A stretch of 51,719 bases of DNA from an uncultured Prevotellaceae bacterium (GCA_902801375.1 CADCIB010000020.1:1-51719); one strand, 5' to 3'. Numbered from the stretch's first letter, positions 1-8,788 are shown. Translations and numbers: made by a program. The notes: generated by a model from the letters alone, not told the origin.

Positions 1-48
1 AACTGTTAATCTTATCACTTTTTATAGTTTTATCTAACGTTTTATGTT

Positions 49-69
49 TAAGAGTTCTTAAGACTCTTA
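49..69. promoter_or_regulatory. 21-bp near-palindrome in a presumed 5' leader
   Basis: The arms TAAGAGT and ACTCTTA flank a TCTTAAG core, making a near-perfect palindrome. It lies just downstream of the leftward -7 box at 81-88, so it would fall in the first bases of that transcript. It could be an operator or a leader hairpin. The gene it would control is outside the window. Confidence 0.3.
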
Positions 70-80
70 GTATTCAGCTG

Positions 81-88
81 CAAAGTTA
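81..88 (-). promoter_or_regulatory. Bacteroidota -7 box (TAACTTTG), leftward
   Basis: Read on the minus strand the bases are TAACTTTG, matching the TAnnTTTG -7 consensus of Bacteroidota. No clear -33 box was found. It would drive a gene beyond the left edge of the window. Confidence 0.45.
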
Positions 89-127
89 AAGTGTGAGATT
101 TAGTTTTCGCGAGGTATGCGACCCCCT

Positions 128-213
128 CTATCTCCCCCTGTAGGGGGAGGAAAGTTACCTCTATCTTGCCCTGTAGGGGGAGGTAAGTTAGAACTATCTC
201 CCCCAGGGGGAGG
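128..213. repeat. 33-bp tandem array of a GC palindrome (3 units)
   Basis: Three copies of a palindromic core (CTATCTCCCCCTGTAGGGGG type, ending AGG) begin at 128, 161 and 194, an exact 33-bp period. The 10-bp spacers are AAAGTTACCT and TAAGTTAGAA. The third copy lacks the TGT at its loop. Each core can form a CCCCCTnnAGGGGG hairpin. The short plus-strand reading frame over it (116-331) is low-complexity and is not called as a gene. Related copies occur at 284-325 and, inverted, at 36636-36671. Confidence 0.8.
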
Positions 214-283
214 TCATGAAAGGTCAATTACTATATCATTGCCATTCTCTATGTCGCAGCATGGGGTGAGGCTCTGTCTATCA

Positions 284-325
284 AGCGCCCCCTCTCACTC
301 CCAAGGGGAGCAGGAGGGGGTGCCT
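284..325. repeat. Diverged copy of the GC-rich palindromic repeat
   Basis: Contains GCGCCCCCTCTCACTCCC followed by GGGGAGCAGGAGGGGGTGC. It is the same C-rich/G-rich family as the array at 128-213, with its right end resembling the inverse of the segment at 115-137. The rest of 214-377 shows no gene. Confidence 0.55.
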
Positions 326-377
326 CTGTGACTCTCTGCGCCAGAGCGCGAGACGTCTTTCGACTTATGCTTGGAAT

Positions 378-3300
378 CTACTTCACCACAAACTTATGGC
401 CTTTGCGGAGGTAGATGCCTTGCTGCGGCTTGCTGTTCACGCGGCGGCCCTGCAGGTCGTAGGTCGCATCAGGACGAGACTGATCCGCGTCGTACTCGAC
501 CACGCCAGTGGTGCTGCCCTCCTTGGTGGTGAACTGCACCGTTTGGCTCCAGTCGCCGATGCGGTCGTCACCCTCGAAGATGCCCTGCACCTGCAAGTCG
601 TAGCGCGTACTGGGCTTCAGACCTAAGATTGTGTAGCCCTGTGCAGCAATCTCTTCCACCGTGTTCCACTCGCCGGCCTCCACGTAACCGCTCTCAGGAT
701 AGGTCATATACGAGATGTCGTCGATATACAGGTAGGTACCCTTCTCGCTGTCGTGGTGGCGGATGGCGATGTAGCCCATACCCGAAGCGCTGATGTCGCT
801 CAGGTCGACGGTATACTTCCGCCAATCATAATGGTCCACTAAGAATTGCTGCGAGGCCTGCTGGAAGTTATCCGTGTCGAAGTTGTTGGTCGAGACATAC
901 ACTGTGACGTGCTCGTCGTAGTTACTATAGGGGCAGCGTGCCCAGAACGAGAAGATGCCGCCCAGTTCCAGCTTCGGCGAGAGGAACCAGTTGTCAGTGC
1001 CTTCCTTCGCCAACGAATAGAGCAGATACCAGCCATCGTGGGCATTCGTGTTCCTTTCTTTATTCCAGCCAGAACCGTCGCCGTCTCCGTCTATATAGGT
1101 CCAATCGTAGGGGCCGCTCTCGAAGTCCACATAGTCATAGGTGCCGTTGTCGCTCTCGCGGTAGCGCAGGTTCCACATCATCTCGCCGCCGTTAGCCGGC
1201 CATGTGGCTTCGGCACTCGTCGACCAAGTGTTCACGGCGATGTCCTTGGTCACCGACACAGGATAGTCGTACTTCGGCTCATCGACATTATAGTGTACAC
1301 TTTCGTCCGTCGGACCCTCTACCTTCACGAACACGGCCTGCAGCGGGGCCAAAGGTCCGCTGGCGGGCTGGAAGTTGCCGTCGTCGTCCATCACCCAGTA
1401 CTGCCGCTTGGCATCGTAGTCATCGCTATAGCTCAGCCAGGCATCGCAGGGATAGGTGTTGCCCACCAGGTTCCAGCCTTCGAAGGGACTGCCGAGCTCT
1501 ATCGAGATGTCGGTACGCATACCAATGCCTGAATGCGGCGGAGTGCCTCGCAGGTCTACGGTCAGGTCGGTAGTCCTGCGGTAGCGGTAGCAATAATACT
1601 TCTGGTTTCCATTGCTCAAATAATAGAGCAGATTCTCGGCCGAGATGCTCCTCCAGCCATAGATCTGGTCGAAATACTCCAAGGTATAACTGCCCTCGAG
1701 CATCTCGTCGGGGAAGTAGAATTGCTGCGGTATACGCAGGTAGTAGTATTGGTTGGCCTTGAAAGTACGTTCAATGCCCACCCATACGCGCTGTCCGTCG
1801 TCGGGACGATACTTCAGCTGTCCGCCCTCCTTGATGGTGAGTAAGCCCAGACCGTCATCCACCTTGATGCCTTTCGCCTCAGCGATATAGCCGGCGGGTA
1901 TGTCACACTCGGCGGCGATGATGACGTCGGCATCGGCGGGCGGCACCTCTTCGTTGAACCAGCAGTCAGGATCGTTCCAGTTGCCATCGCTGATGAACAC
2001 CAGGTCGCTCCACGTCTTGAAGCGCACGATGTCGCTCCACGGGGTGTACACACCGCCGCCTAACTGGCCGCGCACCTTCACGTTGTAGTCGGTGTTCAAG
2101 TCCAGGTCGGTCAGGTTGTGCCAGCCGTTGTCCGTCAGGTTATATTCGTCCACCCAATCGTCCTCCCAGTACTCGCCGTTGAAATGGCCGCTCAGGTAGG
2201 CGATGTCATCGATGACGAGCCAGTTTCCTCCATTGCTGCCATACGCGCGGAGGGCGATATATCCATACTGCCCCAGATACTGGTCGCGCAGCTCGTCGGT
2301 GTCGAGCAGTTCCGGCAAGTCCACGACAAACTGCTGGTACTCCAAAGGCCAATCCCATGTGGGCGACACCTTCACGAAGCTGCTCAGGTCGTCGCGGTCG
2401 GTGGACACATACACCTCCAACTTTCCGCGGTTTGATACTGTGCTGCCGTAGCCCCATGCCCAGAAGGTCATGATGCTGTTCAGGTACTGTGCGGGCAGGA
2501 CGACCCATTCGTCAGCCTGTCCATCATTTGCTATGAGCGAGCAGTTTCCAGTGTGAGCCAAATAGCTATAGCCACTACCCAACACTTCCCAGGTGTACCC
2601 ATCGGCATTGGCATCGTAGACCTTCCAGTCGTCGTTCAGTTCGCCGCTCTCGAAGGTCTCTTCGGGCTCCTTGTCCTTCCAGTAGCGCAGGTGCCACTTC
2701 GTCTCGCCACATCCTGGCTCCCACGCCAAGCTGGCGCGGTCCTGCTTCACGTTAAATACATAGAAATCGTAAGGCGGCAGCATAGAATTGGTCGTGACGA
2801 AGACGGGCGACGACCATCCGCTGACATTGTTGCAGTCGCCGTTCACGGCCATCACCTGAACCACGTAATTTTTCGCAGGCTGCAAGTCCGACAACGTGTA
2901 GGGGTTATTCGTCACGTTCAGCTTATACTTCCATTTGTCCGAATTGCCGGGAAGAGAGGCGGCAGCAAATTCGTATGTGATATAGTCAACGTCTAAGATA
3001 AACTGATCCGTGACATTGAAATGGCGAATGGCCACATAGCCCTCGCCGGAATAGGATGACAAATCAACCGTGTACTCCTTGTATTCTGATTCTGTTGTAA
3101 ACTCCTCCGACACCTGCACGAAGCTGCTTGGACTTGTATTGCCGCTTGTAGAGACAAACACGGCAAAGTGCTCGCTGCAATAACTGGTATCCTGTCCCTT
3201 AGCCCAAAACTTCAGCACACCGCCCAGAGTGAGCTTTGGCGACACTAACCAATTGTCAGGTGTCAGAGCAGAACTTTTGTCATTGTCATAACTCGCAGAA

Positions 3301-4409
3301 CAGACCACTCCTTCACCACTATATGGATTACAGTGCGGAGTGTGCACTTGTTCATGATTATAGAACCAGTCATTTCCGTCGCCGTCAGCATCGATAGAGG
3401 TCCAGCCATCGAATTCCAGTTCAGGGTCTTCAAAGTCCCAGACCAACGTCGTGGTTGTCCCATCAGACTCTCCTCCCTCCTCGGGTAGGCCGTAGCGCAC
3501 AATCCACTTCGTCTCTGTACCACCTGCAGTCCAGCTTATGTTGGCGCTGTTGATGGTAACGTCGGAAGGCACTACGTCTGAAGGCGAAGGCAGGTTGCCG
3601 TCTTCCAATCGCATGGTGAAAGCCTTGCCGTAGCCACTGTTGTTGATGGCCTTGGTCAGGGCGATGGACTCCTCATAGCTCACGCCGCAGAGTACCACTG
3701 CGGGTATGCTACTGATCAAGGCATAAGCGTCCGACAAGGTCAGGCGCAACTCATCGCGCAGCACACCGGCGAGGCTGTCATTGCTCGTTGCGTTCCACAC
3801 CGTGGTCATCCACGTGCCGGAGGGGTCGGCGGGATCGGCTTCCCCGACGGGAACCATCTGCACCGTTGCGCCAAGTGCCGCCAAAGCATTGAAGAGTTCT
3901 GCCGCCGTCTCGTAGTCGACATTCTCCAGGAGTGTGCAGGGGGCGCTGTCGACCAAGTCCTTGGCCTCTTTTAAGCCAATACCTAACAAATTCTTCACCA
4001 CTTTGACCACCTCAAGCTTCTGTGGCCCTGCATTTTCCAAAACCACGTTATAGGTGGGAACGCCTATATAGGTGGGCGGTGTGTACGCCACCTCAGGGTC
4101 GGTGTCGATGAGCGTGGCCGTTGCGCCAGCATCCACGAGGTCGTCGTAGAATGCCTTCGCTGGCTCATAATACGAATTTTCCAACAGCACACAGGGTGCG
4201 CTGTCTACCAAATCCTTGGCTTCCTTCATCCCCAGTCCCAAGTGTTCCTTCACCAACGTAATCACTGTGATCTTGCTGGCCCCGGCACTCTGGAGCGTCA
4301 GTCGCCAAGAGGCTGTCTCCGCCGTCTTGTGCATCGGCGGCAGCTGGGCGGCCCGCGTGCCCACTATCGCGAGCAGGGCCACCATCAAGACTAATAGTTT
4401 CTTTGTCAT
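378..4409 (-). CDS. Secreted multidomain surface protein with three N-terminal L7/L12 C-terminal-like domains, adhesin modules and T9SS-like tail
   Basis: A 1343-residue protein if started at 4409, where a signal peptide begins (MTKKLLVLMVALLAIVG...AAQ); an in-frame start at 4463 would spoil that signal. Residues 35-102 and 119-186 closely resemble the C-terminal domain of ribosomal protein L7/L12, including the helix motif GLGMKEAKDLVDSAP / GIGLKEAKDLVDSAP. Residues 200-269 are a weaker third copy. Then come three FN3-like plus choice-of-anchor/cleaved-adhesin jelly-roll units with Asp-rich DGDGDG turns (around residues 320, 580 and 1090). A G-N-W-N-D-P-D-C-W segment lies near 800. The C-terminal Y-D-L-Q-G-R-R...G-I-Y-L tail resembles a T9SS sorting signal. 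It is probably co-transcribed with the upstream large protein (64-bp gap). Function unknown; extracellular adhesion or scaffolding is inferred. Confidence 0.85.
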   Translation of the reverse strand: MTKKLLVLMVALLAIVGTRAAQLPPMHKTAETASWRLTLQSAGASKITVITLVKEHLGLGMKEAKDLVDSAPCVLLENSYYEPAKAFYDDLVDAGATATLIDTDPEVAYTPPTYIGVPTYNVVLENAGPQKLEVVKVVKNLLGIGLKEAKDLVDSAPCTLLENVDYETAAELFNALAALGATVQMVPVGEADPADPSGTWMTTVWNATSNDSLAGVLRDELRLTLSDAYALISSIPAVVLCGVSYEESIALTKAINNSGYGKAFTMRLEDGNLPSPSDVVPSDVTINSANISWTAGGTETKWIVRYGLPEEGGESDGTTTTLVWDFEDPELEFDGWTSIDADGDGNDWFYNHEQVHTPHCNPYSGEGVVCSASYDNDKSSALTPDNWLVSPKLTLGGVLKFWAKGQDTSYCSEHFAVFVSTSGNTSPSSFVQVSEEFTTESEYKEYTVDLSSYSGEGYVAIRHFNVTDQFILDVDYITYEFAAASLPGNSDKWKYKLNVTNNPYTLSDLQPAKNYVVQVMAVNGDCNNVSGWSSPVFVTTNSMLPPYDFYVFNVKQDRASLAWEPGCGETKWHLRYWKDKEPEETFESGELNDDWKVYDANADGYTWEVLGSGYSYLAHTGNCSLIANDGQADEWVVLPAQYLNSIMTFWAWGYGSTVSNRGKLEVYVSTDRDDLSSFVKVSPTWDWPLEYQQFVVDLPELLDTDELRDQYLGQYGYIALRAYGSNGGNWLVIDDIAYLSGHFNGEYWEDDWVDEYNLTDNGWHNLTDLDLNTDYNVKVRGQLGGGVYTPWSDIVRFKTWSDLVFISDGNWNDPDCWFNEEVPPADADVIIAAECDIPAGYIAEAKGIKVDDGLGLLTIKEGGQLKYRPDDGQRVWVGIERTFKANQYYYLRIPQQFYFPDEMLEGSYTLEYFDQIYGWRSISAENLLYYLSNGNQKYYCYRYRRTTDLTVDLRGTPPHSGIGMRTDISIELGSPFEGWNLVGNTYPCDAWLSYSDDYDAKRQYWVMDDDGNFQPASGPLAPLQAVFVKVEGPTDESVHYNVDEPKYDYPVSVTKDIAVNTWSTSAEATWPANGGEMMWNLRYRESDNGTYDYVDFESGPYDWTYIDGDGDGSGWNKERNTNAHDGWYLLYSLAKEGTDNWFLSPKLELGGIFSFWARCPYSNYDEHVTVYVSTNNFDTDNFQQASQQFLVDHYDWRKYTVDLSDISASGMGYIAIRHHDSEKGTYLYIDDISYMTYPESGYVEAGEWNTVEEIAAQGYTILGLKPSTRYDLQVQGIFEGDDRIGDWSQTVQFTTKEGSTTGVVEYDADQSRPDATYDLQGRRVNSKPQQGIYLRKGHKFVVK
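3603..4307 (-). other. Region encoding tandem L7/L12-CTD-like domains
   Basis: Three consecutive roughly 68-residue segments share the order of ribosomal L7/L12 C-terminal domains: strand (YNVVLENAG), helix with K-V-x-V-I/V-K-x-V-K, the conserved G-[LI]-G-[LM]-K-E-A-K-D-L-V-D-S-A-P helix, then a final helix and G-A-T-x-x-[LM] strand. The first two are strong matches. The third keeps the spacing (LRLTLSDAYALISSIPAVV) but not the charged residues. They follow directly after a signal peptide. Confidence 0.75.
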
Positions 4410-4473
4410 AATTATTTCGAATTGATTGTTTATATTGTCAAGAATTAGAGAATAATCTCGCATGATGTGGGGA

Positions 4474-7400
4474 TTATTTCACCACCACTTTGCGGCCCTG
4501 ATAGAGATAGATGCCGGGCTTCGCGGGCTGGGCATCCAGCTTCTGTCCGCCTAAGGTGTACCAACTCCCCTCGCCCTTTGGAGAGGGGCTGGGGGTGAGG
4601 CTTTCCATCCCCGTCGCCACTCCTGTCGGCTCGATGGTAATCTTCTTGGCCGTGTTGCCCTTCGAGTTCACAATCTCGCCGTAGTTCACATAACCGCCCT
4701 CGGGCAGCGTGATGGCGCAGTCCTCCAGCTCGATGCCGCCCATGAAGTCGTAGATGCCACGCATGGTGGCCTCCACCTGTACGCGCGCGTTCCTTATGAT
4801 TAGTTTGCTCTCCTTGCCAGTAGCGCCAGACAGGCCATACTTGCCGCTGACGTAGAGGTTGGCGTCCTCAATGAGCAGCGACGAGGATGTGGTCACCTCG
4901 ATGCCTTTCTTCTCAGAGAGGAGCGACAGCTGGTGGCTGCCTGTCAGCGTAGTGGCCGTTTCCAACAGGATGGCTGCATCGCCGCTCTTCAGCTCGGCAT
5001 CGGCATCGACGCTGATGGTCACGCCGAAGGTGCGGTTGCGAATCACGTGGTCGCGCGTGGTTTCGTAGCTGCCCTTCACGTGGAGCACCATCGACTCTGG
5101 GTCGTAGCTGAACTGGCCGTCGCCCAGGATGTCGTCGCAGTTGCCCTGCGTCACCGACTGCTCGTTCACGAAAATGCTGTAGTTGTACACACGACTGATG
5201 ACCACATGGCTAGCCACGTTGCCGCTGGCGTCCACCACCTGCCCGCCGGCAATCTGTCCACCCGCAGGCTCCGTAATCTCGCAGCTGCTCAGCATGATGC
5301 CTTCGGAGAAGCCCGCGATGGCAGCCTCGCCGTCGGCCGATGTCACGTCGAGCGTAGCGCCCGTGATGGTCAGGTGGCAGCGTTTCTCGCCGGTAATGCC
5401 CAGCAGGGCCTGGCGTCCAGTGGCCACAAGGTTCATGGCCGACAGCGACAGCGTGCCGTTGGTGATGCTGACGGCATTCTCCGTACCTGTAAGCGTCACG
5501 TTGTTCGAGCCCGAGCCCCTCAGCGTCGTGCTGCCCGTGGCCTTGATGGCGGCGCAGCCCTCACCTTCAGCCGAAAGCGCGATGTCGTTCTTCAGCTCTA
5601 TCTGCAAGCCGTCGATGCGGCTCTCGATGGCGGGGCAGCCGTCGGTCATGATGTCGCAGCCCACCGTTAGGCGCTTGTTGTTCAGATCGTATTTTATCTT
5701 TCCGTTGCCGTCGATGTCGAAGCGGTTATGCTCGTTCACGCGCACGCCGCCTACCCAGAGGTCGTAGGCCTCGTAAGGTTTCGAGATGACTACCCACTGT
5801 TTCTGCACGATGTTGCCCTCGCCGTCGTACACATGCATGCCTTCGAAGTGTGCGCCCTCTGGCTCGTTGAGTACCAGCCCGTCGTTCAGCGTGAACGACT
5901 CCAGGCGGATGATGCTGCCATACGGGCCATATGCACGCACTTCCGTGTTGGCACCTTCCACAACAAGGTTGCTGGTGGGCGTGCCCGAAGGCGGTTTCAG
6001 CGAGCCGATAATGCCGTAGTATACTGTGCCGTGGGCTATCAGGCGCACGCCGCCGTTCACCGTCAGCGTAGAGTTTTGGGCAACGAACAGACTGGTGGGA
6101 GCCGTTGCCGTGAGGGTGCCCGATCCGCACAGGGTGACATCGCCCTGGAAAGTCACGGCGGTATTGTGCGAGCTGGTGATGTTGGTCTTGCCGTTCACCA
6201 CCACCTTCAGGCCAGGAATATTTGTCACAAGAGCCTTGCCATATTGCGATGCCGCATCGGTATCCGAGGCATCGTTATTGATGGTGGCATTGTCCAGCGT
6301 CAGCGTATTCGTCGCTTCGTCGTAGCTCACCTTGCCGTCGCCCAGGATGTCGTAGGCGAAGTCCTCGACCACCTGAGTACCTCCTACCCAGAGGTCATAC
6401 TTCTTGGGTGGCATCTTAATCAGCACCCCTGTGGCCTGATTGCCGTCAGCATCCACGATGCATTGTTTCAAGGCATTGAAACGCGCACCCTCGGGCTGGA
6501 CGATAGCCAGTCCGTCGTTCAGCGTCAGGGAAGCTATATCCACGATTCCATATTCCGCATAGACCTTTGTCTCGGCACCTGAAATGGTAAGCGGAGTGGA
6601 ATATTCACTGGCACAGCCAGAAATCTTGTCGGCATTGATTTCACAGCCACCTTCAATCGTAATACCCTTTCCTGCACAGATACTGCCGCTTAACGAGCCA
6701 GTGCCTGTGAAGATGCCATTCTTTTCTAACATTTGGATATCGTAGAACCCTCCCCAGTTATCCAGTTTGTTTTCACCTACGAGATTGATGGTAAAGTCTT
6801 CGCCTTCAAAACTTTCATCTACCCTGATGACAATGTCGTCAAGGAGCGTGATGCTAACATTGTCCAGCGTCAGCGTCTTCGTCGCATCGTCGTAGCTCAC
6901 CTTGCCGTCGCCCAGGACATCGTAGGCATTCTCCTCGTCGACCGCTATGCCACCCACCCTGAAGTTGTAGGCTTTCGATCTGCGGATAATCACACCTTTG
7001 GCCTCTGCTCCGCTTGTTGTCACCACGCGGTACTTTTCGACGTAATGCCCTCCCTTGGGCTCGACGATGGTCAACCCGTCGTTGAGTGTCAAAGACGGGA
7101 AGTAGTAGATGTTGCCAGAAAGCTCGATTTCCGTTCCTGCACCCGACACTATCAGGGGAACGTCGGTGAAGTCCCACGACACAAGGGCCGAAGCTGCAAT
7201 ATGGCAATCTCCGTTGATGCTCAAGCTTTTCTTTCCATTGATATAGATGGCTCCTTTAAGATTCAGCGCCCCAGGTCCCGTGATGATTGTATTCGAAAAA
7301 AGCTGCCAGTTGCTTCTGTGGTCCGACGGGGTGCTGAAAAGGTTGTCGCCAATCAGCTTGATGGTGAAATGGTCTATTGTTCCCCCATCGTCGGACATGA

Positions 7401-8250
7401 TGATGGAATTGTCATCGGAGCAACTGACAATGGTATTGTCGAGGGTGAGCGTCGCCGTCTCAGGGTCGTAGCTCACCTTTCCGCCGATGCCTTCGCCCGT
7501 CACGTTGCTGGCATTGTCCTTCGTCACCAGCTGTCCAGCCACCATGATAAAGGGCCAGTTGTCTTCCTCGTCTTCTGTCGATGCGATTTTCAATCTCACT
7601 GCCCTTTCTCCATTGGCATCCACCACGTATTTCTCATCCGTATCGTAATAGCCGTCTTTGGGGCGTATGATCTTCAGCCCGTCGTTCAGCACGAAATGGT
7701 CGTAGCCAATGACGCCCGAATAGTCGGACTGCATATCCAATTTTGTGTCTGCCCCACTCACGCTGAAGGTGTAGCCCGTGCCGTAGTAGTCGTCCGTATG
7801 AAAGTATACTCCCGTAATCTTACATCCCCCTGAGATATAGCAGTCGTCTTGCACCTCAAAATCGTCATTGGATTCCAATGTGCCAGGGCCCTTTATATAC
7901 GTAGTGACAAACGACTGTATGGCATGCCGTACAACCGTGTCGGTCTGCTTGACCAAGATTTTGTTGTCACCTTTCAATACCAGCGTGAAGTCATCACCAT
8001 CATGATGGGAAAACATGATATTCAATTCGATGCCATTATTGTCGGTCACATCGATGGTGGCATCCTCTAAGGTCATCGTGCGCGTTTCTGGGTCGTACGA
8101 GACTTTTCCGCTAATGCCCTCACCCGTGATGTTGGAGCAATTGTCAGATGTCACCTTGACACCTGCGACTTTTATGTCGTAAACATCAGCCCAAGCACCC
8201 TGAGCTATCGCCAAGAGCGCTATCAATAGTGTACAGATTCTTGTTTTCAT
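4474..8250 (-). CDS. Secreted six-repeat beta-rich protein with T9SS-like tail
   Basis: A 1258-residue protein from the ATG at 8250, which opens a signal peptide (MKTRICTLLIALLAIAQGAWA); the longer in-frame start at 8334 adds a non-signal leader. Six units of about 190-210 residues begin near residues 23, 231, 427, 617, 827 and 1022. Each opens with a pattern like Y-D-L-W-V-G-G-x-x-V...D-I-L-G-D-G-K-V-S-Y-D...L-T-L-D-N, followed by short beta strands typical of a right-handed beta-solenoid. This repeat is common in Prevotella and clostridial surface proteins of unknown role. The tail (Y-T-L-G-G-Q-K-L...G-I-Y-L-Y) resembles a T9SS sorting domain. Just before it, residues translated from a palindromic repeat (LTPSPSPKGEG) are inserted. 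No catalytic motif was seen. Confidence 0.85.
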   Translation of the reverse strand: MKTRICTLLIALLAIAQGAWADVYDIKVAGVKVTSDNCSNITGEGISGKVSYDPETRTMTLEDATIDVTDNNGIELNIMFSHHDGDDFTLVLKGDNKILVKQTDTVVRHAIQSFVTTYIKGPGTLESNDDFEVQDDCYISGGCKITGVYFHTDDYYGTGYTFSVSGADTKLDMQSDYSGVIGYDHFVLNDGLKIIRPKDGYYDTDEKYVVDANGERAVRLKIASTEDEEDNWPFIMVAGQLVTKDNASNVTGEGIGGKVSYDPETATLTLDNTIVSCSDDNSIIMSDDGGTIDHFTIKLIGDNLFSTPSDHRSNWQLFSNTIITGPGALNLKGAIYINGKKSLSINGDCHIAASALVSWDFTDVPLIVSGAGTEIELSGNIYYFPSLTLNDGLTIVEPKGGHYVEKYRVVTTSGAEAKGVIIRRSKAYNFRVGGIAVDEENAYDVLGDGKVSYDDATKTLTLDNVSITLLDDIVIRVDESFEGEDFTINLVGENKLDNWGGFYDIQMLEKNGIFTGTGSLSGSICAGKGITIEGGCEINADKISGCASEYSTPLTISGAETKVYAEYGIVDIASLTLNDGLAIVQPEGARFNALKQCIVDADGNQATGVLIKMPPKKYDLWVGGTQVVEDFAYDILGDGKVSYDEATNTLTLDNATINNDASDTDAASQYGKALVTNIPGLKVVVNGKTNITSSHNTAVTFQGDVTLCGSGTLTATAPTSLFVAQNSTLTVNGGVRLIAHGTVYYGIIGSLKPPSGTPTSNLVVEGANTEVRAYGPYGSIIRLESFTLNDGLVLNEPEGAHFEGMHVYDGEGNIVQKQWVVISKPYEAYDLWVGGVRVNEHNRFDIDGNGKIKYDLNNKRLTVGCDIMTDGCPAIESRIDGLQIELKNDIALSAEGEGCAAIKATGSTTLRGSGSNNVTLTGTENAVSITNGTLSLSAMNLVATGRQALLGITGEKRCHLTITGATLDVTSADGEAAIAGFSEGIMLSSCEITEPAGGQIAGGQVVDASGNVASHVVISRVYNYSIFVNEQSVTQGNCDDILGDGQFSYDPESMVLHVKGSYETTRDHVIRNRTFGVTISVDADAELKSGDAAILLETATTLTGSHQLSLLSEKKGIEVTTSSSLLIEDANLYVSGKYGLSGATGKESKLIIRNARVQVEATMRGIYDFMGGIELEDCAITLPEGGYVNYGEIVNSKGNTAKKITIEPTGVATGMESLTPSPSPKGEGSWYTLGGQKLDAQPAKPGIYLYQGRKVVVK
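4564..4602. repeat. Palindromic repeat embedded in frame in a coding region
   Basis: The bases run CTCCCCTCGCCCTTTGGAGA then GGGGCTGGGGGTGAGG. Read on the coding (minus) strand they give S-L-T-P-S-P-S-P-K-G-E-G-S, the well-known peptide signature of a dispersed C-rich/G-rich repeat translated by chance. It sits in the linker before the C-terminal sorting tail and does not break the frame. Confidence 0.7.
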
Positions 8251-8295
8251 ATAGCAATTGTTTTTGATTCTTAATTGATTGTTGCCATTTGTTTG

Positions 8296-8303
8296 CAAAT
8301 ATA
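8296..8303 (-). promoter_or_regulatory. -7 box (TATATTTG) for the 8250-378 surface-protein operon
   Basis: On the minus strand the bases read TATATTTG, a match to TAnnTTTG, 46 bases before the start codon at 8250. AT-rich sequence surrounds it. It is the only clear promoter ahead of the two large surface-protein genes. Confidence 0.55.
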
Positions 8304-8423
8304 CCAAAAAATTCCCACAATCCACCAAAAACAACTGTTAAACATTTTTAAACGACCGTGACCCACCCTTTTTTCGCAAGTAAAAAGCACTTTTACAGTC
8401 ATTTGAAGACGTGAAGAGAAGCA

Positions 8424-8468
8424 CAAAAAAAGGTTGGCATACCGCACTATGCACGGCTATGCCAACCT
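8424..8468 (-). terminator. Rho-independent terminator of rpsU
   Basis: Arms AGGTTGGCATA (8431-8441) and TATGCCAACCT (8458-8468) pair perfectly over 11 bp, with an inner CCG/CGG. On the minus strand the stem is followed by a run of Ts (the A-run at 8424-8431). It lies about 40 bases after the rpsU stop codon. Confidence 0.85.
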
Positions 8469-8508
8469 ATATTTTCAGTAAAAAGGGATAAACGTCGAGA
8501 CGCCTGAA

Positions 8509-8703
8509 TTACATTTCCTCAGCGGTACGGAGCTGCTGCACATAGATGGCATGCTCCATCTTGAGACGCTTCAGCACTGACGGTTTGTCGAACTGCTGAC
8601 GACGGCGCAACTCTTTCACCACGCCAGTCTTCTCATACTTTCTCTTGAACTTCTTCAATGCTCTCTCGATGTTCTCGCCATCTTTTACGGGTACGATAAT
8701 CAT
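8509..8703 (-). CDS. rpsU: 30S ribosomal protein S21
   Basis: A 64-residue basic protein matching bacterial S21 in length and sequence: it starts MIIVPVKDGENIERALKKFK and continues with R-K-Y-E-K-T-G and E-L-R-R-R-Q-x-F-x-K-P-S. S21 is a late-assembling small-subunit protein near the mRNA exit platform. In Bacteroidota it is associated with sequestration of the 16S rRNA anti-Shine-Dalgarno tail. The gene is monocistronic here, with its own promoter at 8781-8788 and a strong terminator at 8424-8468. Confidence 0.95.
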   Translation of the reverse strand: MIIVPVKDGENIERALKKFKRKYEKTGVVKELRRRQQFDKPSVLKRLKMEHAIYVQQLRTAEEM

Positions 8704-8780
8704 TTTCTTTGCTTTAAATTTTATCTGTTAAACTTCTTGTTATTTGTCGATTTACGATGCGCTGATACGAAACGCGGGTG

Positions 8781-8788
8781 CAAAATTA
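8781..8788 (-). promoter_or_regulatory. rpsU promoter -7 box (TAATTTTG)
   Basis: The minus strand reads TAATTTTG, with a TTG 20 bases upstream on that strand. This fits the Bacteroidota -33/-7 spacing. It lies about 80 bases before the rpsU start codon. Confidence 0.65.

Noticed and set aside
116-331. 71-residue plus-strand reading frame with repeated SPPVGGGK-like peptides
   Set aside because: It is a translation of the 33-bp palindrome array; no ribosome-binding context or domain, and composition follows the repeat.
3603-4307. True ribosomal protein L7/L12 gene
   Set aside because: The domains are inside a 1343-residue exported protein behind a signal peptide; the L7/L12 N-terminal dimerisation domain and rpl operon context are absent.
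6733-7833. 366-residue plus-strand frame opposite the six-repeat protein
   Set aside because: It mirrors the minus-strand repeats and has no signal or family motif.
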